From the NCBI GenBank assembly GCA_937872515.1, contig CALMSX010000117.1, positions 101,789 through 165,788 on the forward strand: 64,000 bases of DNA. The letters run 5' to 3'. A model generated the notes under the pieces. That model saw only the letters and a list, made by a program, of their open reading frames with translations, searched no databases and had not been told where the DNA came from. How positions within the stretch are numbered: the first letter of the stretch is position 1; every line of letters starts with the position of its first letter. The translations under genes were made by a program, and so were the position numbers. Of this stretch, positions 51,080 through 60,015 are shown piece after piece. Origin of the DNA: an uncultured Bacteroidota bacterium (GTDB taxonomy: Bacteria > Bacteroidota > Bacteroidia > Chitinophagales > Saprospiraceae).

Positions 51080-51940
51080 TTAATAGCTGGCTTTAATAAA
51101 ATAAAATTGGTGGACTCTATTTTTCCTTTTTAGAACAAGACAGTACAGTCCGGCCGGTAGACATTCTATATTAATCTGGTTGGTATTATTGTCAGAATTC
51201 AAGAAAACCGACCCATATGTGTTAATGATTTTATAGGATTCAGCCACAAAGTCCCTTATGTATATAATGTCTTTGACAGGGTTTGGAAATATACCAGGTT
51301 TTTCCATTTCTATAGCGGAGGTAAAGACATAAGTGTCACATGGAGTAGTTCCTGGCCAGGAGAAAATGCCGTCATTATAACAGATCAATTGGCCACCAGG
51401 CGGAGGATCTACAAAGGTATATCTTGGCAACAAGTATTCATAGGTGCCAACGCCTTCTATTATGGCTCCCGATAAATAGCAACCATCAAAATTTTCAGTG
51501 TGGACATATTGGACCTTACGTTCTATATTGTTTTGATAGATCTTAGATGTAGAGTCAATGATGACCTCCATGTATTTTTGTGTAATATTGCAATAGGAAA
51601 GATATCTTTCCCCTTTTTCCAAATTGAAATCATAAACCAAATGTAAAAGGGAGTCGGTGGTACCCAGAATAGAAATTTTCCTGTTTTTGTATTCAAGCTT
51701 GACATCTAAAAATGGAATTGGAATGTAGCTTTCCTTGTCCTTATAAGTAGCATTGATCACTTTCAAAACATGACCTTGAAACTGGGTGTCCCTATTTACT
51801 TTCAATACAAGGTAATTTCCATCAATGGGAGGCCCAAATTCATCGCTTTCATATACCCAGGTTGTGTTAAGATTCCAATTTTGAGAATAGCAATGATTAC
51901 CAAAAATCAAAAAAAATGTTAGGATCAAAAGATTTTTCAT
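51080..51940 (-). CDS. Secreted protein with T9SS sorting domain
   Basis: A 286-residue protein with signal peptide (ends NHCYS near 19). The body has many beta strands (WVYESDEFGPPIDGNYLVLKV, VKLEYKNRKISILG) without a recognised enzymatic motif. From near 213 (KPGIFPNPVKDIIYIRDF) a T9SS type A domain with the closing lysine-arginine rich tail (LVLKRKNRVHQFYFIKA). Function unknown; exported through the outer membrane. Confidence 0.8.
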   Translation of the reverse strand: MKNLLILTFFLIFGNHCYSQNWNLNTTWVYESDEFGPPIDGNYLVLKVNRDTQFQGHVLKVINATYKDKESYIPIPFLDVKLEYKNRKISILGTTDSLLHLVYDFNLEKGERYLSYCNITQKYMEVIIDSTSKIYQNNIERKVQYVHTENFDGCYLSGAIIEGVGTYEYLLPRYTFVDPPPGGQLICYNDGIFSWPGTTPCDTYVFTSAIEMEKPGIFPNPVKDIIYIRDFVAESYKIINTYGSVFLNSDNNTNQINIECLPAGLYCLVLKRKNRVHQFYFIKASY

Positions 51941-52052
51941 GGGGTGTATTTGAAACTAATATAATTGTTTAAATCCAGAAATTGCGTTCCTGTAGGTATT
52001 TCTATTCTATTTTTGATTGGCTTTTTTTATGGCAAAAGCAATTGCACCCATT

Positions 52053-52427
52053 TTAAATCCAATCCAACTCCTTTACCGTCATCTCACTTTCTACAGTCCC
52101 GGTATGCAGGGTGTCCTTGGGTTCAAAAAGTAAGTTAAACACAATTTCTCCATTGGTGTGGGGCCTGTGTTCTACTCCTTTGGGTACAATCAGGATCTCA
52201 CCTTCTTTGACTTCTACGGTTCTTCCATCCCTGAAGTCCATTAATAGCGTTCCTTTAAATACCATAAATAATTCATCTTCATTTTCATGGCTGTGCCACA
52301 CAAAGTCGTCCTTTAACTTACAAAGTTTAACATACTGTCCGTTGAGTTCTCCAATGATGTGAGGCGTCCATTGCTTTTCAAACAAGGAGAATTTTTCCAT
52401 AATGTTGATGGAACTAATTTCTTGCAT
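52053..52427 (-). CDS. Cupin domain protein
   Basis: A 124-residue protein from the ATG at 52427; a frame start 39 bases upstream is possible. The cupin metal box is FVWHSHENEDELFMVFKGTL (His, His, Glu) near 45-64, then VEVKEGEILIVPKGVEHRPHT near 71-91 with the third histidine. Likely a small beta-barrel with one divalent metal. Substrate unknown. Confidence 0.84.
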   Translation of the reverse strand: MQEISSINIMEKFSLFEKQWTPHIIGELNGQYVKLCKLKDDFVWHSHENEDELFMVFKGTLLMDFRDGRTVEVKEGEILIVPKGVEHRPHTNGEIVFNLLFEPKDTLHTGTVESEMTVKELDWI

Positions 52428-52654
52428 ATGGTTTGTTTTTAAGGTTTTTCTGCTTCTTTGGTACAATTGTTCTCACTCATCAGAGGCACAATAATACGAT
52501 CTGTTAATTGAATGAATGGCGTTTGATTACGAAGAGGAGGTCCCTTTCTTCTTTTTCATTCTTTCAAAACAGTATCAAATATACCCGAATATTTTCAAAA
52601 AAAACGCTTGTATTATTTCCTAAGCCAAAATCAATCTTCCGGGATGAGTACTTG

Positions 52655-53221
52655 TTAGCAGCACTTCCATTTGACCATAAAATGATTCCAGTAAGCCCTT
52701 GTTGTGGGTAGGATTGTTAGAATGTGCAGCATGGCAAGGATTACGGCACCTGGAATTAAATTTTTGGCAACAAACTGGAATAAGGCAAAATTATTTTCAC
52801 CCGAAAGGTCTTGTACTATTACCAGATCATTGTCCACAAAGGTCATTTTAATAGCCAAAAAAACAGCGATGGAGGCAAAATGAAAGCCATTGACAAATAG
52901 ATGTAAAATATACTCCCACCTCGGCAGCCCACCCATAAAAGTCCGACTGTCTTTTTCAACCCAGGCATCGATGCCAAGCACCAGAATGTCTAGCAATACG
53001 AATGAAAGGCCTATGTAAAAGCACGGCAAACAGTTTTGGGGTAGAAACAAAAAATAGACAATTAACGGAAACAGGAAGGCCCTGACGGTATGGGTCAAAT
53101 GTTCAAATTGACTCTCCCAATGATTAAAAAGCTGGTATTTAATCAGGTGTAAATAAAAACCATCAATAAGGGCCAGGATGGCAAACGATGTCAATAATAG
53201 GGTTGAAATTAAAAAGGCCAT
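52655..53221 (-). CDS. Five-helix integral membrane protein, unknown
   Basis: A 188-residue protein with about five membrane segments: FLISTLLLTSFAILALIDGFYLH, AFLFPLIVYFLFLP, CFYIGLSFVLLDILVLGIDAW, VNGFHFASIAVFLAI and LIPGAVILAMLHILTILP. A charged loop ending GGLPRWEYILH is in the middle. No family was recognised; histidines within helices (HLIKYQLFNHWESQFEH) are a possible metal or heme site. Divergent from no neighbour; downstream of the Crp-type regulator gene by 58 bases. Confidence 0.72.
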   Translation of the reverse strand: MAFLISTLLLTSFAILALIDGFYLHLIKYQLFNHWESQFEHLTHTVRAFLFPLIVYFLFLPQNCLPCFYIGLSFVLLDILVLGIDAWVEKDSRTFMGGLPRWEYILHLFVNGFHFASIAVFLAIKMTFVDNDLVIVQDLSGENNFALFQFVAKNLIPGAVILAMLHILTILPTTRAYWNHFMVKWKCC

Positions 53222-53279
53222 ATGCTATTTTTTTCGCAAATATCCAGACTTTAGTGGTTTTGGGTTAGGACAAATGTCC

Positions 53280-53861
53280 TCAATTGTGCCTCTGGGATAT
53301 TTCCTGCCTAATTCTTGAAAGTGTCCTTCTGGTGATTCCCAGATAGGAGGCAATGTCTTCAACGGTAGCCTTGTGGATCACAGAAGGTTGTTCTTTCAGC
53401 AATCTTAAATACTTCTCTTTGGCCGATTCGTTGTTCAAGACGGATGCATATTTTTCGAGGCTTAAATACTGCTGCTCTGACACTATTCTGCCAATATGCA
53501 GCCATACGGTACTAGAATTGTACAAAAAATGGAGCTTATCATAATCAATTGTCAAAATTTCCGAATCTTCAATGGCTTGTATAGATAAGGTTGAGGGCTC
53601 TTGAAAGATAAAACTTTTATAGGAGGTGGTAAAGCCATTTTCGGTGCAAAAACAAGAGGTGGTTTCTTCTCCTTTGTCGTTGAGGTAATAGGTTCTAAAA
53701 CTTCCTTTTACGATAAAGGCAATATGTTTGCACACCTGATCCTGCCTTACCAGATATTCACCCTTTCCTAAGTACTGTTTTGTGAAAAGGGGAATGGAAT
53801 TGGCAAACTCTTCGTCAGTAATGGGTACTATGTTTTGTAAAAATTGTTTGAATGGGTCCAC
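53280..53861 (-). CDS. Crp/Fnr family transcriptional regulator
   Basis: A 193-residue protein. The cyclic-nucleotide-like barrel spans about 25-120 (YLGKGEYLVRQDQVCKHIAFIVKGSFRTYYL, EEPSTLSIQAIEDSEILTID-type strands) and the C-terminal winged helix shows KATVEDIASYLGITRRTLSRIRQEI near 166-190. The exact effector-binding residues of true CRP are not all present, so the ligand is unknown. It is 58 bases upstream of a membrane protein on the same strand. Confidence 0.88.
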   Translation of the reverse strand: MDPFKQFLQNIVPITDEEFANSIPLFTKQYLGKGEYLVRQDQVCKHIAFIVKGSFRTYYLNDKGEETTSCFCTENGFTTSYKSFIFQEPSTLSIQAIEDSEILTIDYDKLHFLYNSSTVWLHIGRIVSEQQYLSLEKYASVLNNESAKEKYLRLLKEQPSVIHKATVEDIASYLGITRRTLSRIRQEISQRHN

Positions 53862-54152
53862 TCTGCTGAATAACGGTTTGTGTCTGTCTAATTAAATTAT
53901 TGACTTTGGCTTTTTGCATACAACATTACATTCCACGATTGGGTTTATTGAGTCTGTGTTCAATTTTTCGAAAGGTCGTCATTTTTGTTGACATTGACCA
54001 TAATCGTTAAAGCAGTAGAATGCCGGATCAATTCCTTCATCCTAGATCAAAGGTGTAACAATCATACATCTTGGATGTTGCTTACAGTTGCAGTATTAAG
54101 TGTAAAGATCCATCTTCTATTCAGTACAAAAAGACATACTATGACCGTCATT

Positions 54153-54434
54153 TTAATTGGACAATCTGTATTTTTCAGGCTTGGTGTTGGTTCTTTCTAT
54201 TATTTTTCTGGCTTCAAGGTCTAGCTTTACAGTCTCTCCATACCATTGTACACCTCCTTCAAAGGTATCTTTGACATTGGCATACAACTTCTCCATGAGT
54301 TCGGTATGGGTAAATTCGTGGCCTTTTAAAATGGATAAAATATTTTCTCTTATCACCTCGTATTTTTCCAGTGAGATATTTTTATTGGTCTTGCCTGCAA
54401 CCGGATGTAAGGTCTGGATCTTTTCTTCTTTCAT
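54153..54434 (-). CDS. Small conserved protein (DUF6958-like)
   Basis: A 93-residue protein with the pattern KIQTLHPVAGKTNKNISLEKYEVIRENILSILK and HTELMEKLYANVKDTFEGGVQWYGETVKLDLEARKIIERT that I recall as a small Bacteroidota family of unknown function (DUF6958). It is highly charged and mostly helical with a winged-helix-like end, so DNA or protein binding is possible. The family name is from memory. Confidence 0.65.
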   Translation of the reverse strand: MKEEKIQTLHPVAGKTNKNISLEKYEVIRENILSILKGHEFTHTELMEKLYANVKDTFEGGVQWYGETVKLDLEARKIIERTNTKPEKYRLSN

Positions 54435-54503
54435 GGTTATCTAACTATTTTGATTAAAGCCTGGCTTTTACTAATTGATAAGGTTATGTTCATTGGATTA
54501 ATA

Positions 54504-55640
54504 CTACCAGGGTCCCTGCTGTTTTACTTGATAAAAACGTTTGCCATCAAATCGAAAGAGTCCACTTCCTGCTCCCCACCACATATTTCCTGCTTTGTCT
54601 TGAAACATGCTTTGTACACAACAATTTATGCCATCTGCAGGTGTAAAGACAGTAAACGCATTTGCATTGGGTAAAGCAATGGAAGGGTCAAACCTGGTTG
54701 TACTGCCTCGGGCTGTAACCCAAATGATGCCTGATTGTTCAATTATAATACCCCAAAATTCGGTGCCCCCCAAGCCGTCTTTGACTGTAATTTCTGTAAA
54801 CGATTTTCCATCATATTTGCAAATTCCGTTTTTCATGGTAAACCACATATTCCCATCATTATCCTGGGCTATACCACCTGCGTAGTTTTCACCCAGTCCT
54901 TCTTTTGCTGCAATATTGATTATTGATTTTCCATCATAACAAAAAACGCCTTTATCGGATGTAGCAAACCAAATCCTGCCACTTTTGTCTTCCAGCAGGC
55001 CGGCAATGTTGACAGATGAAAGTGGCTGGAACATTGAAAAACCCTGACCACCCAATTGATCAACCAATGGGTCATAACGGTAAACCCCGCCATGGGTACC
55101 TACCCAGACAGTTCCGGCTTTGTCTACGAGGATGCCTTTCCTACTGATATCGATGTGATTGAGGCCGTCTTTTTGATTGTAATTTTTAAAGACCTTGCCA
55201 TCATATTGATAGACGCCTTGATCGGTTCCAAACCAAAGGTTACCCTTTTTGTCTTCAGCGATGGCAAAGACTGAGTTGTTAACAAAACCATCAGGCGCCG
55301 AGAAATAGGTCAATGTTTTTTTGTCATACTTCACCACTCCTTCGCCAATGGTGCCAAACCATAAATTTCCTTTCGAATCCTGAAAAATACTCCTGATGTA
55401 TTGGCTGACTAAGGTGGTGTCATAGTCTGGAGACAAACCAACCGATTTAAAATTTTTAATAATAGTCGGACCGGCTTTGATAGCACTATCTTCTTCACCG
55501 TTATTAGCCTTTTTTTGCCCGTGGCAGGAGGAGAGAAGGGTCAAAAAGCCAAGGATGAATAAGCTGCTGCAAGGTCCTAAAATGATTTTTCGCAACCAAT
55601 CCTCCGCAGCCCTATCGGTTAGATGTAAAGGCTCTTTCAT
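54504..55640 (-). CDS. Two-component-regulator propeller lipoprotein (Reg_prop)
   Basis: A 378-residue protein from the ATG at 55640 (a start 42 bases upstream is possible). A lipoprotein signal runs to LLSSC near 38-39. Eight blades of the Reg_prop type follow, each with DxxGNxWFGT-like words: DSKGNLWFGTIGEG, DKKGNLWFGTDQGV, DKAGTVWVGTHGG, DKSGRIWFATSDKG, DNDGNMWFTMKNG, DKAGNMWWGAGSG. There is no histidine kinase or output domain after the propeller. It is a paralogue of the 57.2-58.3 kb protein (about 380 residues). Confidence 0.82.
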   Translation of the reverse strand: MKEPLHLTDRAAEDWLRKIILGPCSSLFILGFLTLLSSCHGQKKANNGEEDSAIKAGPTIIKNFKSVGLSPDYDTTLVSQYIRSIFQDSKGNLWFGTIGEGVVKYDKKTLTYFSAPDGFVNNSVFAIAEDKKGNLWFGTDQGVYQYDGKVFKNYNQKDGLNHIDISRKGILVDKAGTVWVGTHGGVYRYDPLVDQLGGQGFSMFQPLSSVNIAGLLEDKSGRIWFATSDKGVFCYDGKSIINIAAKEGLGENYAGGIAQDNDGNMWFTMKNGICKYDGKSFTEITVKDGLGGTEFWGIIIEQSGIIWVTARGSTTRFDPSIALPNANAFTVFTPADGINCCVQSMFQDKAGNMWWGAGSGLFRFDGKRFYQVKQQGPW

Positions 55641-55854
55641 TAGAAGAAGGTTGTGAAATATTGAGAAACGTGGGACTTTCATAAATGGATATAGATTGTA
55701 GAAATGATTTTGTTTTTGACTATTTGTGGCATTCGGAATACTTCAGTTTATAATTTCAGATCAGGCGCAGTGGAAGCACAAATAATGATTTATTGACTTT
55801 CAAGCCATTGCTCCTTTTTCATTGCAGGCCGGACTCTTTTTTCAGTCACCTGAA

Positions 55855-56385
55855 TTACAAACCATGGTTTATATCTCCTGCTCTGAATGACCATTCCATA
55901 TGTTTGTCTAAATCCTGGCGTAGCAGCATATTGAGCTGCGCAGCATGGTGTTGGGTATGGCGCAGGTTGTACAATAGAATTTCCAGTATTGGGAAATCCA
56001 TATCATTGGGCTCGTCCCCTTCTTTAAAATGTGCATTCCATTTTTCATCCACCAGGGCATCAATTAATTCTTTACACTTTTTCCGGCTTTGTTTTAGGTA
56101 TTGAACCAATTCTTGTTGGCTGTAATTTTTGTCTGGTATTAAATCGTCAACAGCTTCTTTGGGTCTTTCTTCCGGCCCTCGTGATGTAAAGGAAAGAAGT
56201 GGTGAAAAATGGCTCGGTGGAAGGGTTAAATAATAATCCAAAAACAGGGCGCTATGATATGCAATGTAATAAAAGCGTCTGTTGCTGATGAAATAGTCTT
56301 CAGGACATAAAGAAATGACATTGATAAGCATGTCAATACTTGCGCCGAATTGATTCCACAGTATTTCGTTTATATTTTTGATCAT
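55855..56385 (-). CDS. DinB family protein
   Basis: A 176-residue protein. The DinB four-helix fold with metal ligands fits: YIAYHSALFLDYYLT near 40 (His with Asp) and LRHTQHHAAQLNMLLRQ near 145-160 (paired histidines). It is cytoplasmic, without a signal peptide, unlike the tandem DinB protein at 47.7-48.9 kb. The family binds Ni/Zn and includes thiol transferases; substrate unknown. Confidence 0.83.
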   Translation of the reverse strand: MIKNINEILWNQFGASIDMLINVISLCPEDYFISNRRFYYIAYHSALFLDYYLTLPPSHFSPLLSFTSRGPEERPKEAVDDLIPDKNYSQQELVQYLKQSRKKCKELIDALVDEKWNAHFKEGDEPNDMDFPILEILLYNLRHTQHHAAQLNMLLRQDLDKHMEWSFRAGDINHGL

Positions 56386-56591
56386 TTATTTCTTTTGAGT
56401 ACAAATAAAGGTTGATTTATTGTGGCTTCCTATTTTTTGCGCTAAGGTAGCTTGCAGTTTTTACTTATTACCTGTTTCAGTGAGCCTATATTGTTAAAAT
56501 ACCATTCCACCCATGTCACATTAAGAGGAAGCAGCGAATCCAATTATCCACAGCATGCCCTTCTTGATAACGTGTATAATTGTCGAATTTG

Positions 56592-57161
56592 TTAAATTTT
56601 AGAATTGGCATATGTCAATATTACTCCACCAGTTGTAAGTGGTTGTGTCGATACCAGGGATAAGCTATTAGAGGTAAGACCCTCTTTAAAAAGGGGCCGC
56701 CCTGTACCTAAAACCACAGGTGCAATTGCAATGCGATACTCGTCAAACAGATTGTCTTGTATAAATGTCTCGGAAAGGTTGGCACTGCCAAAAACAAACA
56801 TATTTTTCCCATCTTGACTTTTCAATTGCTGGATTTTTTCATAGGCTTTATCGCTGATTAGGGTTGTGTTGTTCCAGTCGGCTGTCTTTAAGGTTTTGGA
56901 AAATACAAGTTTGGGTATACTATTCATCAGTTTAGCTACTTCTAGTTCTGATGTTTCAGCTTCGGCTGTTGTCCAATATGCCGCCATCCCTTCATAGGTC
57001 ACCCGTCCGAAAACAAGGTAGTCTGCTGATTTTAATTGATCAATGCTGAATTTTTCAAGTTCCTGTCCCCAAATTGTCTGGTGAAAAGAAAGATCCCAGT
57101 TTTGACTTCCTTCAAAATATCCATCAAGAGTCATTACATTCCACATAATCAGCTTTCTCAT
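56592..57161 (-). CDS. Dihydrofolate reductase-fold (RibD C-terminal) protein
   Basis: A 189-residue protein. LIMWNVMTLDGYFEGSQNWD at 4-23 is the N-terminal strand of the RibD_C/DHFR-like family, YLVFGRVTYEGMAAYW near 48-63 the NADPH-binding motif, and MFVFGSANLSETFIQ near 123-137 the GSxx glycine motif; the end is DEYRIAIAPVVLGTGRPLFKEG. Members reduce pyrimidine or folate-like substrates with NADPH, but many are of unknown role. No riboflavin genes are nearby. Confidence 0.85.
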   Translation of the reverse strand: MRKLIMWNVMTLDGYFEGSQNWDLSFHQTIWGQELEKFSIDQLKSADYLVFGRVTYEGMAAYWTTAEAETSELEVAKLMNSIPKLVFSKTLKTADWNNTTLISDKAYEKIQQLKSQDGKNMFVFGSANLSETFIQDNLFDEYRIAIAPVVLGTGRPLFKEGLTSNSLSLVSTQPLTTGGVILTYANSKI

Positions 57162-57211
57162 TTTGTTTTCCTTTTTATGATTGGTTATTTTTTTTATAGG
57201 TAAAATAATTT

Positions 57212-58300
57212 TTAATTGGTCCAGGGTTCTTTTTCCCGGGCATTAACGAATTTTTCGCCATCAAAAATGCACAATCCTTGCCAGGTGCCAAACCAAAGTT
57301 GCCCTTTGTTATCCTCAAATATACTTAGCACAACATTGCTGGTTAATCCGTCTTTAGTGGTGTATAAAGTGAATTTGGTACCATCATATTTATAAACTCC
57401 GATGTTTTCTGCTGTAAACCATATATTTCCTTTGTTATCTTCATAAAAGCCACCAGTTTCCAGCCCTTCTATCATTCCGTCCTTGGTGAAATTTATGAAA
57501 GTGGTTCCATCAAATTTACTAGCTCCCCCATTAAAAGAGCCTATCCAAATATTGCCCTTTCTGTCCTTTAAGCCCACACCGGCATTGTTATCGGTAAGTC
57601 CATTTTCACTTGTTAAATGGGTAAATGTGCCATTCTTGTATTTAAAAATTCCGTTTCCGTCATTGTTTATCCACATATTGCCATCATTATCTTCTATAAA
57701 ACCTCCTGCACTTTTTATGGATAGCATAGGATCTGCATTTTCTACCATTGAATCTGGCAATAAAAAGGGTGTAAATATTTTTCCATCAAAGTGACTAACT
57801 CCCCCAACTGAACCGACCAAAATCTGTCCTTTCGAATCAATAGCCAAGCCCCAAATTTCCTCATCTGGCAAACCTACTTCAGTAGAGAAACTACTATACT
57901 TTTCTCCATCGTATTTTAAAAGCCCCGAAGAAGTTCCAAACCAAATATTGCCATCTTTATCTTCAATGATTTTCCTAATTGCCATCCACTTTGACTTTTG
58001 CTCAATATTTATTTTTTCAAGTATCTTGCCGTCGTATTTTATGATCCCACTACCATTTGTGCCAAACCAGTAATTGCCTTTTTTGTCCTGATACATACAC
58101 CTGACAAACTCCCGTACCATGCCATTTAAGTTGGTGTGGATTTGCGGAAATGTGGTGTTTTGACTTTTGATAGGAGGCTGGGTATTTACTTTATTTTCTG
58201 TTTTATCACCGAAAGAATGTTCTTTAACTTGTCCTTCGCATAGAAAGAACTGAAGCATTAGAAGAAACACAATTAAATATCTTGCTTTGATGAAAATCAT
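57212..58300 (-). CDS. Stand-alone Reg_prop propeller protein (secreted)
   Basis: A 362-residue protein from the ATG at 58300; an in-frame ATG 63 bases upstream adds a leader. Signal peptide MIFIKARYLIVFLLMLQFFL ends near residue 24. Blades with DKKGNYWFGTNGS, DKDGNIWFGTSSG, DSKGQILVGSVGG, DNDGNMWINNDGN, DRKGNIWIGSFNG, DNKGNIWFTAENI, DNKGQLWFGTWQG repeat about every 40 residues. It lacks any kinase or response domain, like its paralogue at 54.5-55.7 kb. Confidence 0.83.
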   Translation of the reverse strand: MIFIKARYLIVFLLMLQFFLCEGQVKEHSFGDKTENKVNTQPPIKSQNTTFPQIHTNLNGMVREFVRCMYQDKKGNYWFGTNGSGIIKYDGKILEKINIEQKSKWMAIRKIIEDKDGNIWFGTSSGLLKYDGEKYSSFSTEVGLPDEEIWGLAIDSKGQILVGSVGGVSHFDGKIFTPFLLPDSMVENADPMLSIKSAGGFIEDNDGNMWINNDGNGIFKYKNGTFTHLTSENGLTDNNAGVGLKDRKGNIWIGSFNGGASKFDGTTFINFTKDGMIEGLETGGFYEDNKGNIWFTAENIGVYKYDGTKFTLYTTKDGLTSNVVLSIFEDNKGQLWFGTWQGLCIFDGEKFVNAREKEPWTN

Positions 58301-58393
58301 TATACAGGGTTTTGGTGTATTGTTGTTTTTATATTTGATTATATGCTGTAGGCTGCTATACAAACTACTGCTGTCATAGTAAGGCCAATTAGA

Positions 58394-58831
58394 CTAACTT
58401 TTGTTTAATAAGGTAGAATGAAGATTTTTTATTTTCCACTGTCTTTGTTGTTTGGTTAAAAATACTGATTCCAGCCAATGTAGCTTAGTTTGTTTGCCAT
58501 CTTTGATAATGACAGAACTAAGTTTGTAGGTGACCCATGCAATGTTTGTATCTGTTTCGGTACTGATGAATTCAAAAGTATTAGTGCGTTTAAAATTAGC
58601 AGTCGTATTCATTGTAATGGCTTTACGGATCAAAGTATCAATATTCCAAATTTGACCGTATTCGTATAAGGTAAGGTCAATAGTGCAGTAGGTTTTAAGT
58701 GATATCGAATCCCGATTCGATAAAGCTTCAAACATTTTCACAACAGTTTGCTGCACTTGCTCTTGATCTTTTGTCAATGATGGTTGTGCCTGTAAAGACG
58801 TAGTTAGACAGATTATAATGAATAGTAGCAT
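58394..58831 (-). CDS. Secreted NTF2-like (DUF4440-type) protein
   Basis: A 145-residue protein from the ATG at 58831 (a start 84 bases upstream adds a basic, unlikely leader). The signal peptide MLLFIIICLTTSLQAQ is clear. The NTF2-like domain follows: VQQTVVKMFEALSNRDSISLKTYC then strands IAWVTYKLSSVIIKDGKQTKLHWLESVFLTKQQRQWKIKNLHST. A binding or catalytic function is not determined. Confidence 0.72.
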   Translation of the reverse strand: MLLFIIICLTTSLQAQPSLTKDQEQVQQTVVKMFEALSNRDSISLKTYCTIDLTLYEYGQIWNIDTLIRKAITMNTTANFKRTNTFEFISTETDTNIAWVTYKLSSVIIKDGKQTKLHWLESVFLTKQQRQWKIKNLHSTLLNKS

Positions 58832-58915
58832 TTTTCTTTTCAATGTAATTGATTTTTTCTTAGATTTTTCGATTCGATTGGTGGCTGAATGTATTGCAAC
58901 CAACGATGGGGACAC

Positions 58916-59295
58916 ATAATGAACTATGCGATAGCAATCTATCGTTTTGTGTATAGTTAAAATTAGTATTACTTTTCAAATAAATTTCCTATTACTTTTT
59001 GTGCTTTTATGTAGCCTTTTATAGTTGGCTTGTTTTTTACTTTGTGTTTTTTGGATTGTAAACTTGCAATATCAATGGATTCAGATAATACTTCGGTTCC
59101 TTCAAAGTAATTGTGAAGAAGACGGGACATTGGAAAGACATCAGCCTTTCATTTGCTCGGATGCCCAATGGATTACAACTGCTGAGTTTTTCGCTTTCAT
59201 CATTATGGCCAGAGTGATGATATGCGTTCGGCATTGTTTTATCTAAGTACTACCTTATTCAATAAGTCATTGAAGAGATCAGCATAATGGAAAGC
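58916..59295. other. 380-base stretch without a supported gene
   Basis: The region between two minus-strand NTF2-like genes is AT-rich. Two weak frames (59025-59246 on plus, 59037-59234 on minus) overlap each other, have no recognised motif and no plausible start context, so neither is accepted. No repeat from the 60-64 kb elements was seen here. It may carry the promoter of the gene at 58394-58831. Confidence 0.5.
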
Positions 59296-59817
59296 TTACT
59301 TTTGCTTTGCATCATGATTGTAAATCTCTCGAATTATTTGCCATCTGCCATTTCGTTTTTCCCAAAGTGCCATGTATTTCTCAGTATAAAGAACTTTTCC
59401 AAGAGTATCTTTAGCAATAGCAATTCCAGTTTCTGTAACTAATTTATCGTTACCAAAGACCTCTTCAGTAATATAAGTCATATTAATGAGTCCTTTGCTT
59501 CTGGCTGTTGATGCCTCGACATCCTTTTTAATTTCAGCTTTACCTTTAAGTGCCGGAGCATCGTCAGGCATACTAATAGCGTCCTCAGCATATAAATTCA
59601 GAATAGTTGCTGCATCCTTATTGTTGACTGCATTGGCCCACGTTGTGTTCAAGGCTTGAATTTCAGTTTTGATTTTAGTCAAGTTGGGTTGGACTTCTGC
59701 AGATTCAGTATTTGTTGGTTTGGTATTAGTTTCGTTAGCAGTCGTGGTACAACTAATTGTAGAAACGGATAGGGCAAAACCAATTGCCATGATTGCGAAA
59801 ATGTTTAGTTTTGTCAT
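59296..59817 (-). CDS. DUF4440/SgcJ-type NTF2-like lipoprotein
   Basis: A 173-residue protein with a lipoprotein signal (MTKLNIFAIMAIGFALSVSTISC, lipobox near residue 23). The SnoaL/NTF2-like domain has LNTTWANAVNNKDAATILNLYAEDAISMPDDAPALKGKAEIKKDV, the usual first half, and ALWEKRNGRWQIIREIYNHD at the end. Such proteins bind small ligands; this one has no additional domain. It is one of several NTF2-like genes in the last 6 kb. Confidence 0.83.
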   Translation of the reverse strand: MTKLNIFAIMAIGFALSVSTISCTTTANETNTKPTNTESAEVQPNLTKIKTEIQALNTTWANAVNNKDAATILNLYAEDAISMPDDAPALKGKAEIKKDVEASTARSKGLINMTYITEEVFGNDKLVTETGIAIAKDTLGKVLYTEKYMALWEKRNGRWQIIREIYNHDAKQK

Positions 59818-59971
59818 TATGCCCTTATTTTAAATGTTTTTAAATTTTGTGAGTTGATTTTTAAGTTGATGCATTCCGGTTCCAGGCTTAGCGTGAATGG
59901 CCTTAAGAAATTCAAAACTGTCTGCCAGAACCAATATTGATTTATTGCTCAAATGTATCTTTTACTGCTGT

Positions 59972-60011
59972 ACGCCTATTAACGAAAAATCAGTGTGATA
60001 AGGCGTTTTTT
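59972..60011 (+). terminator. Hairpin with T-tract between two minus-strand genes
   Basis: ACGCCTATT (59972-59980) and ATAAGGCGT (59998-60006) form a stem of about eight pairs followed by six T on the plus strand, five bases before the stop of the gene at 60016. Orientation by the T-tract is plus, opposite to the flanking genes, so it may instead be a degenerate end element of the cassette array. Confidence 0.45.
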
Positions 60012-60015
60012 ATGG

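Noticed and set aside
59037..59246. Overlapping frames on both strands between two NTF2-like genes.
   Set aside because: No motif, start context or codon bias; each overlaps the other.
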